From NCBI GenBank assembly GCA_038043285.1, contig JBBTCJ010000003.1, forward strand, positions 1-21,693: a DNA stretch of 21,693 nt, read 5' to 3'. The position numbers and the translations under genes were made by a program. The notes below the pieces were generated by a model. The model saw nothing but the letters and a program-made list of their open reading frames with translations. It was not told where the DNA came from and made no database searches. How positions within the stretch are numbered: position 1 is the first letter of the stretch; each line of letters opens with the position of its first letter. This stretch comes from JBBTCJ01 sp038043285. Its GTDB lineage: Bacteria; Planctomycetota; Phycisphaerae; UBA1845. Positions 6,986 through 14,459 of the stretch are shown here, in pieces.

Positions 6986-8290
6986 CTAACAGGCTGCATT
7001 GTTGGCCTCCGTGGTCAGCTCGTCAAGAAGGTGACGGAGGTCGGGATCCTGGGCCGCTCGGACGGAAATGGACTGGGCGGCCAGCACCGCCTCTTCATAG
7101 CGCAGGTTGCCGCAGGCAAGTCCGATCTGGGCCAGGGGAAGCCCCGTCAAACTTCGGGAGAGGTAGACGGATATCTCCCGGGCGAACCGGGCCGGGCGGC
7201 TTCGCTGGCGACCGAGGATGACCGACGCAGGTAGCTCGAAGCGGCGAGCAACTACGTTAATGATCGCGGGCAGCGGAACCCTTATGGGGTTCGATCCGGC
7301 GGCTCGCAGGACCACCTCGCGGCTGACCGGACTGCCCGTCTCGGCACTGAGGCGGGCGATGACCGCCCAACGCTCCTTCAAAACCGCGAATGAGCCCTCG
7401 AAGGATTCCGCAATGAGCCGGGCGATCGGCTCGGGGAGTTCAACCGCTTCGTTCTTCGCCCAAGTTGCCAAGGCGGCAAGACGCGTTTCGAGGCACGGAG
7501 GCTCCAGCGGGACCACCAGTCCCGCGGAAAACCGCGTCGTAAGCCGAGGTTGGATTCCGAGAAGCTCCATCGGGGCGCGCCGGGCAGAAAGGACGAGCCG
7601 TCCCTCAGCGCCGGCGAGAGCCTCAAAGAGTTCAAACAACGCCGATTGGCTTCGTTCGCGGCCCTCCAGGCGGTCGACGTCGTCGAGAACGACAACGTTC
7701 GCTTGGGACCAGGCGCGAAGAACCACGTCCAACCGATCATCCTCTATGGCGGACACGATTGTTTGAACGAACGCGTCACCCTGGGAAAGCATCACTTGAT
7801 TTCGATCGAGGCGACCTCGCACCGCCTGAGCGATCGCCTGGAGAAGGTGGGTCTTGCCGGAGCCGGCGGCACCATAAATAAAGAGCGGGCCGGCAATGTT
7901 TGGGCTGTCCTCCGTGATTGCCCGCGCGGCCGCCGCGGCGAGGTCGTTGCATCGGCCGACCACAAAGGTCGAGAAGGTCAGCGCAGGGTTCGGATGTCGA
8001 GCGTTGAGAGGGGCTTCGGCGAACGGCGAGGTCGTGGCCGCGTCCGGCGCGAGGTCGATGGCCAGAGTCACCAGTCGGCCTGTAACCTCTTGTGCGGCCA
8101 TGGATAACGAAACGCGGCACCACGCGTCGAGGTAATCGCGTTGGGCCGCGTTTCGGGCCTCAATGGAGAGGATTCCGCCGGCGATCTCTCGCATCCGAAG
8201 CTCGGCAAACCAGCTGCGCATGAGTTCCGGGCGGGCTTCATGGAACCGGGCGAGAACGTCGCTCCAGATGTTGGTCGTGATTTTGGTCAT
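6986..8290 (-). CDS. dnaA: Chromosomal replication initiator DnaA, divergent domain IV
   Basis: DnaA is the AAA+ initiator that binds origin boxes, melts the origin and recruits helicase. The 434-residue protein has a domain I-like N-terminus (to about 78), a short linker, and the AAA+ core starting NPALTFSTFVVG (101-112). Walker A is GAAGSGKT (140-147), Walker B VVVLDDVD (199-206), sensor 1 LVLSARRAP (232-240), and the RLTTRF segment (249-254) matches the arginine-finger region. Domain IV (about 340-434) keeps the basic loop GRQRSRPARFAREISVYL. The recognition helix, normally GGRDHTTVLHA, reads CGNLRYEEAVLAA (393-405), so the Asp-His-Thr base-contacting residues are gone. The ATG at 8290 has AGGTGG 10 nt upstream. 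I am sure of the family; altered DNA-sequence specificity is inference. Hda is excluded because domain IV is present. Confidence 0.93.
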   Translation of the reverse strand: MTKITTNIWSDVLARFHEARPELMRSWFAELRMREIAGGILSIEARNAAQRDYLDAWCRVSLSMAAQEVTGRLVTLAIDLAPDAATTSPFAEAPLNARHPNPALTFSTFVVGRCNDLAAAAARAITEDSPNIAGPLFIYGAAGSGKTHLLQAIAQAVRGRLDRNQVMLSQGDAFVQTIVSAIEDDRLDVVLRAWSQANVVVLDDVDRLEGRERSQSALFELFEALAGAEGRLVLSARRAPMELLGIQPRLTTRFSAGLVVPLEPPCLETRLAALATWAKNEAVELPEPIARLIAESFEGSFAVLKERWAVIARLSAETGSPVSREVVLRAAGSNPIRVPLPAIINVVARRFELPASVILGRQRSRPARFAREISVYLSRSLTGLPLAQIGLACGNLRYEEAVLAAQSISVRAAQDPDLRHLLDELTTEANNAAC

Positions 8291-8352
8291 TTCCTTTTGA
8301 CCACCTGTTCGGCGGTGTTAACCGCGCGGCGAACCGGCGCTCGCGCCAGCGA

Positions 8353-8389
8353 GTTGTAAGTTATTATATATAAATAAGTTACATTCAAT
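8353..8389 (-). promoter_or_regulatory. AT-rich island upstream of dnaA; candidate promoter or unwinding element
   Basis: A 37-bp stretch made almost only of A and T interrupts GC-rich DNA about 65-100 bp upstream of the dnaA start, in the 254-bp gap between the FHA gene and dnaA. On the minus strand it contains a perfect TATAAT (8368-8363). A TTGAAT lies upstream (8388-8383), but the spacing is only 14 bp. The direct repeat TAAGTTA occurs at 8358-8364 and 8375-8381 on the plus strand. It could be the dnaA promoter, a DNA unwinding element, or both. Confidence 0.45.
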
Positions 8390-8544
8390 GGCCGCAACGA
8401 AGTCGCCGGGCGGAAGGATACCCGAACTGGGGGACGTACGCCAGAGGTCGGGGGGGAATCGCGCAGCCATCAAGCCAGCGTCTTGTCAGGCGACAGACGG
8501 AGGCAGGAAGCGGCATGAGCCGATTCCTCCAACGGCCTTGAGCA

Positions 8545-8949
8545 CTACGGCGGGGGAAGCATTTCGGTGCCGACGTCGTGGGTGGCCGTATGAACGTATC
8601 CTTGCCCGAAGCGCTTGGCTTGCTCGCGGGCGGAAAGGGCGTCGGCTGAGTCGTCGGTCGTATACACGAGGCTCGAATCGCCGATCTTGATGACGTCGCA
8701 GTCGCGCAGCGCGACGCGTTTGTCGATTTTGTTGCCGTTGACCACGACGCCGTTCTTGCTGTTGAAGTCAATGGCGTAATGGCGGCTTTCGGCCTCGGCC
8801 AACTCGATTTGGAGGTGGTGGCGGGAGAGCTGCGGATCCACGATCTGGACGGTACAGCTTGCGTCGCGTCCGACCATGACCAGTCGATGCCGCTCCAGAC
8901 GGAAACTCTGGCCCGTGTTGGGCCCTTCGGTAAAGATCAACATGGCCAC
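8545..8949 (-). CDS. FHA-domain protein
   Basis: FHA domains bind phosphothreonine peptides and usually serve Ser/Thr kinase signalling. Nearly the whole 134-residue protein is one FHA domain: 'LVMVGRDASCTVQIVDPQLSRHHLQIEL' has the conserved GR, S-R-H and H positions, and 'DFNSKNGVVVNGNKID' has the S-x-N-G-x-x-V-N-G loop. A short acidic and polar tail of about 30 residues follows, with no second domain and no signal peptide. The GTG at 8949 is chosen because GGAG lies 7 nt upstream; an ATG two codons later is the alternative. It sits between the helix-hairpin-helix gene and dnaA on the same strand. Whether that placement means a role in replication control is unknown. Confidence 0.88.
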   Translation of the reverse strand: MAMLIFTEGPNTGQSFRLERHRLVMVGRDASCTVQIVDPQLSRHHLQIELAEAESRHYAIDFNSKNGVVVNGNKIDKRVALRDCDVIKIGDSSLVYTTDDSADALSAREQAKRFGQGYVHTATHDVGTEMLPPP

Positions 8950-9026
8950 GGCGTGTCTCCTCAGCGTCCGGCTCGGCGTCCAGTGTACCGACGACCTGGG
9001 GCGACTTCAAGGAGCCAATGAACCCG

Positions 9027-9389
9027 CTAACGGTTTGCCGGCGGATTCTGGTCGCCGCCGAACCGCAAGAAACGCTCGATTCGTTGGAGGGTTCGCGGGC
9101 CGATGTCGCGGACGGCCTCGAGGTCTTCCGCCTGCGTGAAAGCCTGCCGCGCGGGTTTGGCTGCCGGGTCGCGAAAAGCCACGATTCGACGGGCGGCGGC
9201 GGGGCCCAAGTCAGGAATGGCGGAAAGTTCCCACCACGAGGCGACGTTGGGGTTGACGCGGTCGATGGGCATGATCGACTCCGCCCCGCCCCGCAAGCGG
9301 TTCATTCCGGCGTTTATCGCCGCGCCGCTGACGCAGAGAAGGCAGGTCGCCAGGATCGCCCGGCGGGCGGCGCGGGCTTGCTCGTTCAT
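9027..9389 (-). CDS. ComEA-like helix-hairpin-helix DNA-binding protein
   Basis: The 120-residue protein has a basic N-terminus and one hydrophobic segment (about 9-29, 'AILATCLLCVSGAAINAG') that would anchor it in the membrane. After this comes a helix-hairpin-helix region: 'DRVNPNVASWWELSAIPDLGPAAARRIVAFRD' and 'DLEAVRDIGPRTLQRIERFL', with the paired IPDLGPAAA and DIGPRTL hairpins of the ComEA/HhH_3 type. Such proteins bind double-stranded DNA, and ComEA is the DNA receptor in natural transformation. Membrane anchor plus HhH fits that layout, but no other competence gene is in the window, so the role stays open. The ATG at 9389 lies 12 bp after the stop of the GH10-like gene, suggesting one transcript. 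Confidence 0.83.
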   Translation of the reverse strand: MNEQARAARRAILATCLLCVSGAAINAGMNRLRGGAESIMPIDRVNPNVASWWELSAIPDLGPAAARRIVAFRDPAAKPARQAFTQAEDLEAVRDIGPRTLQRIERFLRFGGDQNPPANR

Positions 9390-9401
9390 GTGCTTCTCGG
9401 T

Positions 9402-10910
9402 CTATTTGAGCTTCGAGGGAGCCAGGAAGTCGTTGCGCATCGAAAGCAAATCCCGATAAGCTGCCTTGGGCACGAGGTCGCTTCGCAGCAGGCCGCCGCT
9501 GGGGATGGGACCGTCCGCGCGGTCGCAGAACTGGCGCCAAGCGACGGTCTCGACGAAGCCCTTGCTGAAGGCGGTCTCGGCGAAGCGTTGAAGCCACTCG
9601 GATTGACCCTGTTCGCTCCACGGTCCGTGCCAGGAACCTCCGTCGAACGGCGGGTTTTCCTGGTTGTCCGCCGGAGAGGGCCGGGGAAGCGGCTCGGAGG
9701 GAACCAGGGCGGCGGTCACGTGCACCGGCTTGCCCAGCTTCGAGAATTGATCCAGGACGGAAGATATCTGAAACATGTCCCGCGCGCAGTGTCCGTCGCC
9801 CCCCGGACCGAACTCGAAGCGTAGTCCGAACGCGTCGAACCCGATGCCGCTTTGAACGGCCATGTCCGCGTAAAGCAGCGGCGGAATGGTGCGCTGGTTC
9901 CGTGCGTAATACTCGCCCCAGGGGGTCACGATCTCGACGATCGTGGCGGCGCGGGGGGAGGCTTGCTTGGTGATGGCCGCGGACATGCGCGTCAGTTCCA
10001 TCAACTGTTCGAAGCTGAACGCAAAACAATTGGTTGCATGAAGCCCGCTGGCGACGGTCCAGGCCTGCACGTATTGGCCGTAGCGGTTGACGACGCGGCG
10101 GACGTGCTCGAAGGCGAGGTCGCGGATGGTGTCGAAATCGTGCTCCCAGATGTACAGCCAGTCGGGGACGTGGCTCTCCTGAAACGAGAGCAGCCCGCAA
10201 CCGCGTATGGGAATCTGCTGTTTGGACAACGCCTCCACCCAGGCGTCCAACGGTTTCCAGTTGAAGGCCTGCTCGGTGGGTTCGATGTCGCGCCAGGTCA
10301 TGGGAATTGAAACGAAGTCAAAGGCCGCGGCGATCCGCTTCTTGGCGGCTTCGGTCGGCGGATCCAGGGGGATGGAGCAACCGAAGAGTTTCCTGGCGAG
10401 GTTGCCGGCCTGAGCGCGCCGGGCGATCATTCCCTGGGCATAGAAGCGGCTGATTTCTTCGCTGGCGTGGATCGCCAAAGCCAGCGCCTTCTCGCCGAGA
10501 GCGGCCGCCTTCGCGGGATGGTCCTCGTTGATCGCCAGGATGAGGTTTTCGCGGGCTTCGCCGATTCGGGCGGCGATCTCCTCGGTTCCCTCGTAATCCA
10601 GCAGACCCCACTCCTCGAGTTTGTGGTTGATGCGCAGGAGTCGCCCGCGGGCGAGTTCGACCTGAAGGATGTAGGGCGGGTCGCGCTCCAGGACGCGGAT
10701 GGTTTCGAGGAGGAAGGATCCGATGCCCTCGACCGGCCAGAGGAGCGCAATCCCTGCCGGTCCGGCTGCCCGCTTCTTGCAGGTGATGACGCCGTTGTGG
10801 AAGGAAATTTCGGCGCGCAGCGGAACGTCGTCGGTTCCCACGACGTAGGCGCCGCCCAAGTTCACCGAGGAGGCGAGCTTGTTGTGGTGATACACCGCGA
10901 AAGACAGCAT
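9402..10910 (-). CDS. GH10 (endo-xylanase)-like protein, catalytic glutamates apparently lost
   Basis: The C-terminal two thirds of this 502-residue protein resemble the GH10 xylanase barrel: 'FDFVSIPMTWRDIEPTEQAFNW' (198-217), 'SHVPDWLYIW', 'YGQYVQAWTVASGLHATN' (277-294), 'GKPVHVTAALVPSE' (393-406), and the closing 'GGLLRSDLVPKAAYRDLL'. In active GH10 enzymes the acid/base Glu sits in W-D-V-V-N-E; here the motif is W-T-V-A-S-G (284-289). The nucleophile Glu sits in T-E-L/x-D; here it is T-A-A (399-401). Both catalytic residues therefore look replaced. The N-terminal 190 residues form an extra domain of a type I associate with planctomycete xylanase-annotated proteins. No signal peptide is evident. 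The ATG at 10910 is used; a longer open frame to 11033 crosses a palindromic repeat and is unlikely. It diverges from a sugar-import ATPase, hinting at carbohydrate binding or sensing. Confidence 0.72.
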   Translation of the reverse strand: MLSFAVYHHNKLASSVNLGGAYVVGTDDVPLRAEISFHNGVITCKKRAAGPAGIALLWPVEGIGSFLLETIRVLERDPPYILQVELARGRLLRINHKLEEWGLLDYEGTEEIAARIGEARENLILAINEDHPAKAAALGEKALALAIHASEEISRFYAQGMIARRAQAGNLARKLFGCSIPLDPPTEAAKKRIAAAFDFVSIPMTWRDIEPTEQAFNWKPLDAWVEALSKQQIPIRGCGLLSFQESHVPDWLYIWEHDFDTIRDLAFEHVRRVVNRYGQYVQAWTVASGLHATNCFAFSFEQLMELTRMSAAITKQASPRAATIVEIVTPWGEYYARNQRTIPPLLYADMAVQSGIGFDAFGLRFEFGPGGDGHCARDMFQISSVLDQFSKLGKPVHVTAALVPSEPLPRPSPADNQENPPFDGGSWHGPWSEQGQSEWLQRFAETAFSKGFVETVAWRQFCDRADGPIPSGGLLRSDLVPKAAYRDLLSMRNDFLAPSKLK

Positions 10911-10927
10911 GGCGCTAGCGATCCTGA

Positions 10928-10962
10928 CACCCTTACCCCGCCCGGGAAGCGGCGTCGGGGTG
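10928..10962. repeat. GC-rich imperfect palindrome in the divergent intergenic region
   Basis: CACCC at 10928-10932 and GGGTG at 10958-10962 enclose further imperfectly paired ACCCCGC and GCGG arms. It lies just outside the start of the GH10-like gene. Translated in the minus direction it gives a Pro/Gly string (PLPGRGKGV). This resembles the repeat read through inside the FtsX permease at 18546-18592. The remaining DNA to the ABC gene start at 11191 is GC-rich, with no feature I can support. Confidence 0.5.
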
Positions 10963-11190
10963 CACGTCGCGACGGTCAACTCATGGCTTCCCGTCGAGGC
11001 GCGAACGCACGACCACTGGGGCGTCGCGGGCATTATGGCGGGCGGCGGGAACGGCGTCGAGTGCGTGCCGGAGTCGGGACGTCAGGCGTGCGAGACCCCG
11101 GCCCGCGGCGTTGCCGACCGCGGTTGTTGTGGTACAAGGGCGCACCAAGGCGGACGCGACGGTCCGCGGAGTCCGCGAGCATCCCCTCCG

Positions 11191-12342
11191 ATGGCTCAGG
11201 TCGCGCTGGAACACGTCACACAGATCTATCGTCATCGTCGGCGCCAGGTCCAAGCCCTCAACGACCTGTCACTGACGGTCGGGGACGGCGAATTGATGGT
11301 CGTCGTGGGGTCATCGGGTTGCGGGAAGACGACGGCACTTCGCCTTGTCGCCGGATTGGAGGAACCAACGTCGGGTACCATCCACATCGACCGGCGGACC
11401 ATGAACCGCGTGGCGCCCAGGGACCGCGACGTGGCCATGGTGTTCCAGAACCACGCGCTGTATCCGCACATGACGGTGTACGACAACGTCGCGTTCGGGT
11501 TGAAGATGCGGAAGACGCCCAGGCCGGACATTGCTCGGCGCGTCGACGAAGTGGCTGAGATGCTGGGCATCTCGCAACTGCTGCAGCGCAGGCCGGGTGA
11601 ACTCAGCGGCGGCGAGCAGCAGCGCGTGGCGGTCGGTCGGGCGATTGCCCGCCGGCCGCGGGTCTTCCTGCTGGACGAGCCGTTATCCAATCTCGACGCC
11701 GGGTTGCGCCTTCGAATGCGCGCGGAGTTGAAGGCCCTGCACCGCGACTTGCGGACGACCACGATTCACGTGACGCACGACCAGGAGGAAGCCATGACGC
11801 TCGGCGAGCGGTTGGCGGTCATGCGGGATGGCCGTCTTGAGCAGGTCGGTCCGCCCATGGAGGTCTACGACCGCCCGGCGACGCACTTCGTGGCGGAGTT
11901 CATCGGCACGCCGCCGATGAACTTCGTCGAAGGCCGCGTGGAAGCAGATGCCGGCGGCGGAGCGGTGACGACGGCGATCGGAGCGATCGTGTTTCCCGAA
12001 GCCGTTGTCGCGTCGCTGCAAGGGCATCGCGGCCGGACCGTGGTGCTGGGCGTGCGGCCGCAGCACGTCGCGCTGGCGCGTTGTCACGACGACGGTGGTC
12101 GCGGCACGCCGCCGATCCGGAAGGGGCGCGATGACGCGGGCTGCTGTCGCGGAACCGTGGCGCTGGTCGAGCCGCTGGGCGATTGCACCGACGTGCACGT
12201 TCGCCTGGCGAACGGGTTGACTTGGGTCGCCCGCGTGTGCTCGCGCGAACAGTTCGCGCCGGGTCAGGCGGTGGTCGCATCGTTTGACGCTGCCGCGCTG
12301 CACGTCTTGGCCGCCGAAGGGCGCCGGGAAAGGCTGAACTGA
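11191..12342 (+). CDS. MalK/UgpC-type sugar ABC transporter ATP-binding protein
   Basis: This is the cytoplasmic ATPase of a CUT1-type importer (maltose, glycerol-3-phosphate or oligosaccharides). The 383-residue protein has Walker A GSSGCGKT (40-47), Q-loop VFQNHALYPHMTV (84-96), signature LSGGEQQ (138-144), Walker B VFLLDEP (158-164), and the H-loop VTHDQEEAMTL (194-204). The C-terminal regulatory domain includes 'GTPPMNFVEG' and 'VLGVRPQHVAL', typical of MalK and UgpC. The C-terminal domain carries a charged Gly/Arg/Asp-rich stretch after RPQHVAL that looks inserted. The ATG at 11191 fits family starts; a longer open frame back to 10909 overlaps a repeat and is not credible. No permease or binding-protein gene adjoins it, so it may serve several importers. 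The substrate cannot be read from sequence. Confidence 0.93.
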   Translation: MAQVALEHVTQIYRHRRRQVQALNDLSLTVGDGELMVVVGSSGCGKTTALRLVAGLEEPTSGTIHIDRRTMNRVAPRDRDVAMVFQNHALYPHMTVYDNVAFGLKMRKTPRPDIARRVDEVAEMLGISQLLQRRPGELSGGEQQRVAVGRAIARRPRVFLLDEPLSNLDAGLRLRMRAELKALHRDLRTTTIHVTHDQEEAMTLGERLAVMRDGRLEQVGPPMEVYDRPATHFVAEFIGTPPMNFVEGRVEADAGGGAVTTAIGAIVFPEAVVASLQGHRGRTVVLGVRPQHVALARCHDDGGRGTPPIRKGRDDAGCCRGTVALVEPLGDCTDVHVRLANGLTWVARVCSREQFAPGQAVVASFDAAALHVLAAEGRRERLN

Positions 12343-12391
12343 CGGCGCGTCACACCCAATTCTTCTGGTTACGAGGCTTGCGGTCGCCGTT

Positions 12392-12410
12392 GATTCAGCA
12401 TTCCGCATTC
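12392..12410. repeat. Copy of the ATTC/CATTCC short repeat
   Basis: The 106-bp gap between the sugar ABC ATPase and recO (convergent genes) contains an AT-richer unit built from GATTCAGC, ATTCCGC and ATTC. It matches the style of the units at 2495-2516. I see no convincing terminator in the gap. Confidence 0.4.
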
Positions 12411-12448
12411 GCGGCGCGGACGAACCCTTTGGTCGCCGCTACGCCGCA

Positions 12449-13207
12449 TCAGGACGATCGTCGCTGGACGGCGCGGGGGACGAGTCGATCGGCCAGCTTC
12501 GATTCCTTTCCCATCAAATGGCAGAGGTGATAATTGAGCAGGGTGAACGAGGCGGCCGAAGCAGGTTCGCGCCCCGGCGGCGGCGCATCCGCGTGGCGGA
12601 AGGCCCGCAACGTCGCAATGGTCTCGGCGGAGACCTCGCGTTTCTCGACTTGCACGGGTTCGCAGTGGCGGCAGACCAGTCCGCCCTCGAACGAGGAGAA
12701 GTGCGTCAGGTCGGATTCTCGACCACAGAGCACGCAGGCGTCGAAGCGGGGAATCGCCCCGGTGGCATCCAGCAGCATCAGTTGATATCGAACGATCGGG
12801 ATCAGCGCTTCGGGGGCCTCGGACAGGGTGGTGAGGGTATCGATCAACACGTCAAACAATCCCGCGTGTGGATCCCAGTCCGCCGTGAACTGGGCGGTGA
12901 TTTCGCCGACGTACTGGGCGGCGTCGATGCGGAAGAGTTTCTCACGCAATCCCGACAGACTTCGCGACTGCTTCCATTCAGTCAAGGTGGCCAGCGCCTC
13001 GCCGCGCTCGGTGCGGCTGGTGAACACGACCTGGCCGATCTCGAGCAGGTCGATTCCGACGGCGAAGCGGGTTTTGGTTCCGCGTTTCACGCCCTTGGCG
13101 ATCGCGCGGACCTTGCCGTGCCCGCGGGTGAACAGCACGAGTACCTGCGAAGTCTCCGAGTAATCCAGCCGACCGAGGACCACGGCTTCGTCGTGGAAGG
13201 AGGACAT
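12449..13207 (-). CDS. recO: DNA repair protein RecO
   Basis: RecO anneals single strands and, with RecR (and RecF), loads RecA onto SSB-coated DNA. This 252-residue protein has the expected N-terminal OB fold ('DEAVVLGRLDYSETSQVLVLFTRGHGKVRAIAKGVKR', residues 6-42). A helical C-terminal domain follows, bearing a zinc finger CVLC...CRHC (Cys 158, 161, 179 and 182). Length and layout match the family. The ATG at 13207 places the OB fold at the N-terminus as in homologues; an in-frame start at 13243 would add 12 residues without support. No clear ribosome binding site is visible. It follows a GNAT gene on the same strand after 52 bp. Confidence 0.93.
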   Translation of the reverse strand: MSSFHDEAVVLGRLDYSETSQVLVLFTRGHGKVRAIAKGVKRGTKTRFAVGIDLLEIGQVVFTSRTERGEALATLTEWKQSRSLSGLREKLFRIDAAQYVGEITAQFTADWDPHAGLFDVLIDTLTTLSEAPEALIPIVRYQLMLLDATGAIPRFDACVLCGRESDLTHFSSFEGGLVCRHCEPVQVEKREVSAETIATLRAFRHADAPPPGREPASAASFTLLNYHLCHLMGKESKLADRLVPRAVQRRSS

Positions 13208-13259
13208 GACGGGATCGTACGAGCAACGACCGAATGAAGGCAACGGGCGTGCGAGCTCT

Positions 13260-13856
13260 TCAGGGATGACCGTCCAGCGGCAATTCGAAGCATCGACTTC
13301 CGGGAACGGGGTGGTAGGAGTAGGGGGCGCACTCCTTGAATCCGAAGGACCGGTAGATCGCTATGGCGGTCTGCATTCGGTCGAGCGTGTCGAGAAGTAT
13401 TTTCGCGTAGCCGATCGCGCGTGCTTCGCGGAGCAGTCTTTCAACCAGAAACTGTCCGACTCCGTGACCGCGAGCCTGGGGCCGGACGTACAGGCGTTTC
13501 ATTTCGCAAACTCCCTCGCCGATTTTCCGCAGCGCGATGCAGCCGATGAAATCGCCGGAGTGCGCGACTTCGCTCGGACCAGGGCGCGCGGCCGGGTGAC
13601 TTCCCGCGCGGGCGACGGGAGAGGAAGCGGGGGCCTCCGTCGGCGCTGGGCCGGCGAGCTGCCGCCGGGCGAGAAACAACCTTCCCGCCGGCGGGGCGTA
13701 GGCGCCGGGAAGCTCCGCCACCTCGCGGTCGAACCCCTGGAAGCACAGGCTGAAGCCCAGCGATTGGGCGTACTCGATGAACAACCTGCGGACCACGGGG
13801 ACGTGCTCCGCCCCATACGCCTCGATGAGCTGAACGGTGCAATCCGCCGGCGTCAT
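13260..13856 (-). CDS. GNAT-family N-acetyltransferase with a Pro/Ala-rich insert
   Basis: GNAT enzymes transfer an acetyl group from acetyl-CoA to an amine. The fold is visible in this 198-residue protein: an N-terminal strand and helix ('VQLIEAYGAEHVPVVRRLFIEYAQSL'), the strand 'GCIALRKIGEGVCEMKRLYVRP' (105-126), the CoA-binding Q-A-R-G-H-G-V-G loop (127-134) with its following helix, and the late 'AIAIYRSFGFKE' (165-176). The motifs are those of the small-molecule/PhnO-like GNATs. Between the first strands lies a low-complexity insert (about 66-101) rich in Pro, Ala and Ser, where typical family members have only a short turn. It is encoded by very GC-rich DNA and is probably a disordered surface loop. 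The acceptor substrate is unknown. It lies just upstream of recO on the same strand. Confidence 0.88.
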   Translation of the reverse strand: MTPADCTVQLIEAYGAEHVPVVRRLFIEYAQSLGFSLCFQGFDREVAELPGAYAPPAGRLFLARRQLAGPAPTEAPASSPVARAGSHPAARPGPSEVAHSGDFIGCIALRKIGEGVCEMKRLYVRPQARGHGVGQFLVERLLREARAIGYAKILLDTLDRMQTAIAIYRSFGFKECAPYSYHPVPGSRCFELPLDGHP

Positions 13857-14002
13857 GAGGTGCGATTATAGCTGTCGCGCCGCGCATGACGCTACGCCGT
13901 CGGAAGTCGTCGATCGAGCCGATCGTAGGGTGAAAAGTCCGCCTCCGTTGGCCGTGCCGACCGCTCCCTGACGGTCACGGTGCAGATGCCCCGAAGTGTC
14001 CA

Positions 14003-14030
14003 TCGACCACGGGACGATCGTGCGTAGAAT
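14003..14030 (+). promoter_or_regulatory. Candidate promoter for the DUF971 gene
   Basis: TCGACC (14003-14008) and TAGAAT (14025-14030) are separated by 16 bp and match the sigma-70 -35 and -10 boxes at four and five of six positions. A transcript would start near 14037, about 75 nt before the gene. Apart from this I see nothing in the 255-bp gap 13857-14111, which separates divergent genes. Confidence 0.35.
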
Positions 14031-14111
14031 GTGCCGGCGTGACGATCCTACTTCCCATTCCACCTGTTGACTGGCCGGGCGACCGATGCCCTTGCCGAGA
14101 GGTGATGGGCC

Positions 14112-14459
14112 ATGCCCGATAGTCGCTCGCCGGTGGACGCCTCGACCACGCCGAAGGATCTGAAGGTCAAGATCAGCGAGCAGCGGCTGTTGATCGAATG
14201 GCAGGACGGCGGACGAAGCGAGTTGGCCTTCGCGCAGCTTCGCCGCGATTGTCCGTGTGCTTCGTGCCGCACCGAGCGGGAGAGTCAGTCGAACAACCCG
14301 CTGCGCATTCTGAAGTCCGATCCGGCGGGCGTGCGCGTCACCAACGCCCGTCTCGTGGGCAACTACGCGATCCAATTCTTCTGGTCGGACGGACACAGCA
14401 CCGGCATCTTTGACTTCCGATTCCTGCGCTCCCTTTCGCGCGACCCATCCGCGGGGTAA
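14112..14459 (+). CDS. DUF971 domain protein (GBBH-like N-terminal domain)
   Basis: The 115-residue protein is a single DUF971/GBBH-like domain, also found at the N-terminus of gamma-butyrobetaine hydroxylase and near Fe-S biogenesis factors. Diagnostic features are the early 'LKVKISEQRLLIEWQDGGRSEL' strands, the cysteine motif LRRDCPCASC (Cys 47, 49 and 52), and the closing 'VGNYAIQFFWSDGHSTGIFDFRFLR' with the near-invariant SDGH-TGI/F-F. These cysteines may bind zinc or an Fe-S cluster; that is family knowledge, not shown here. The ATG at 14112 follows AGAGGTGAT, a good Shine-Dalgarno match about 5 nt upstream. It is monocistronic: the next gene begins 207 bp downstream and has its own promoter candidate. 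Confidence 0.9.
   Translation: MPDSRSPVDASTTPKDLKVKISEQRLLIEWQDGGRSELAFAQLRRDCPCASCRTERESQSNNPLRILKSDPAGVRVTNARLVGNYAIQFFWSDGHSTGIFDFRFLRSLSRDPSAG

Noticed and set aside
10909..11190. N-terminal extension of the sugar ABC ATPase back to 10909, and of the GH10-like gene out to 11033
   Set aside because: Both extensions run through the palindromic repeat and lack family similarity; the internal ATGs at 11191 and 10910 fit homologues.
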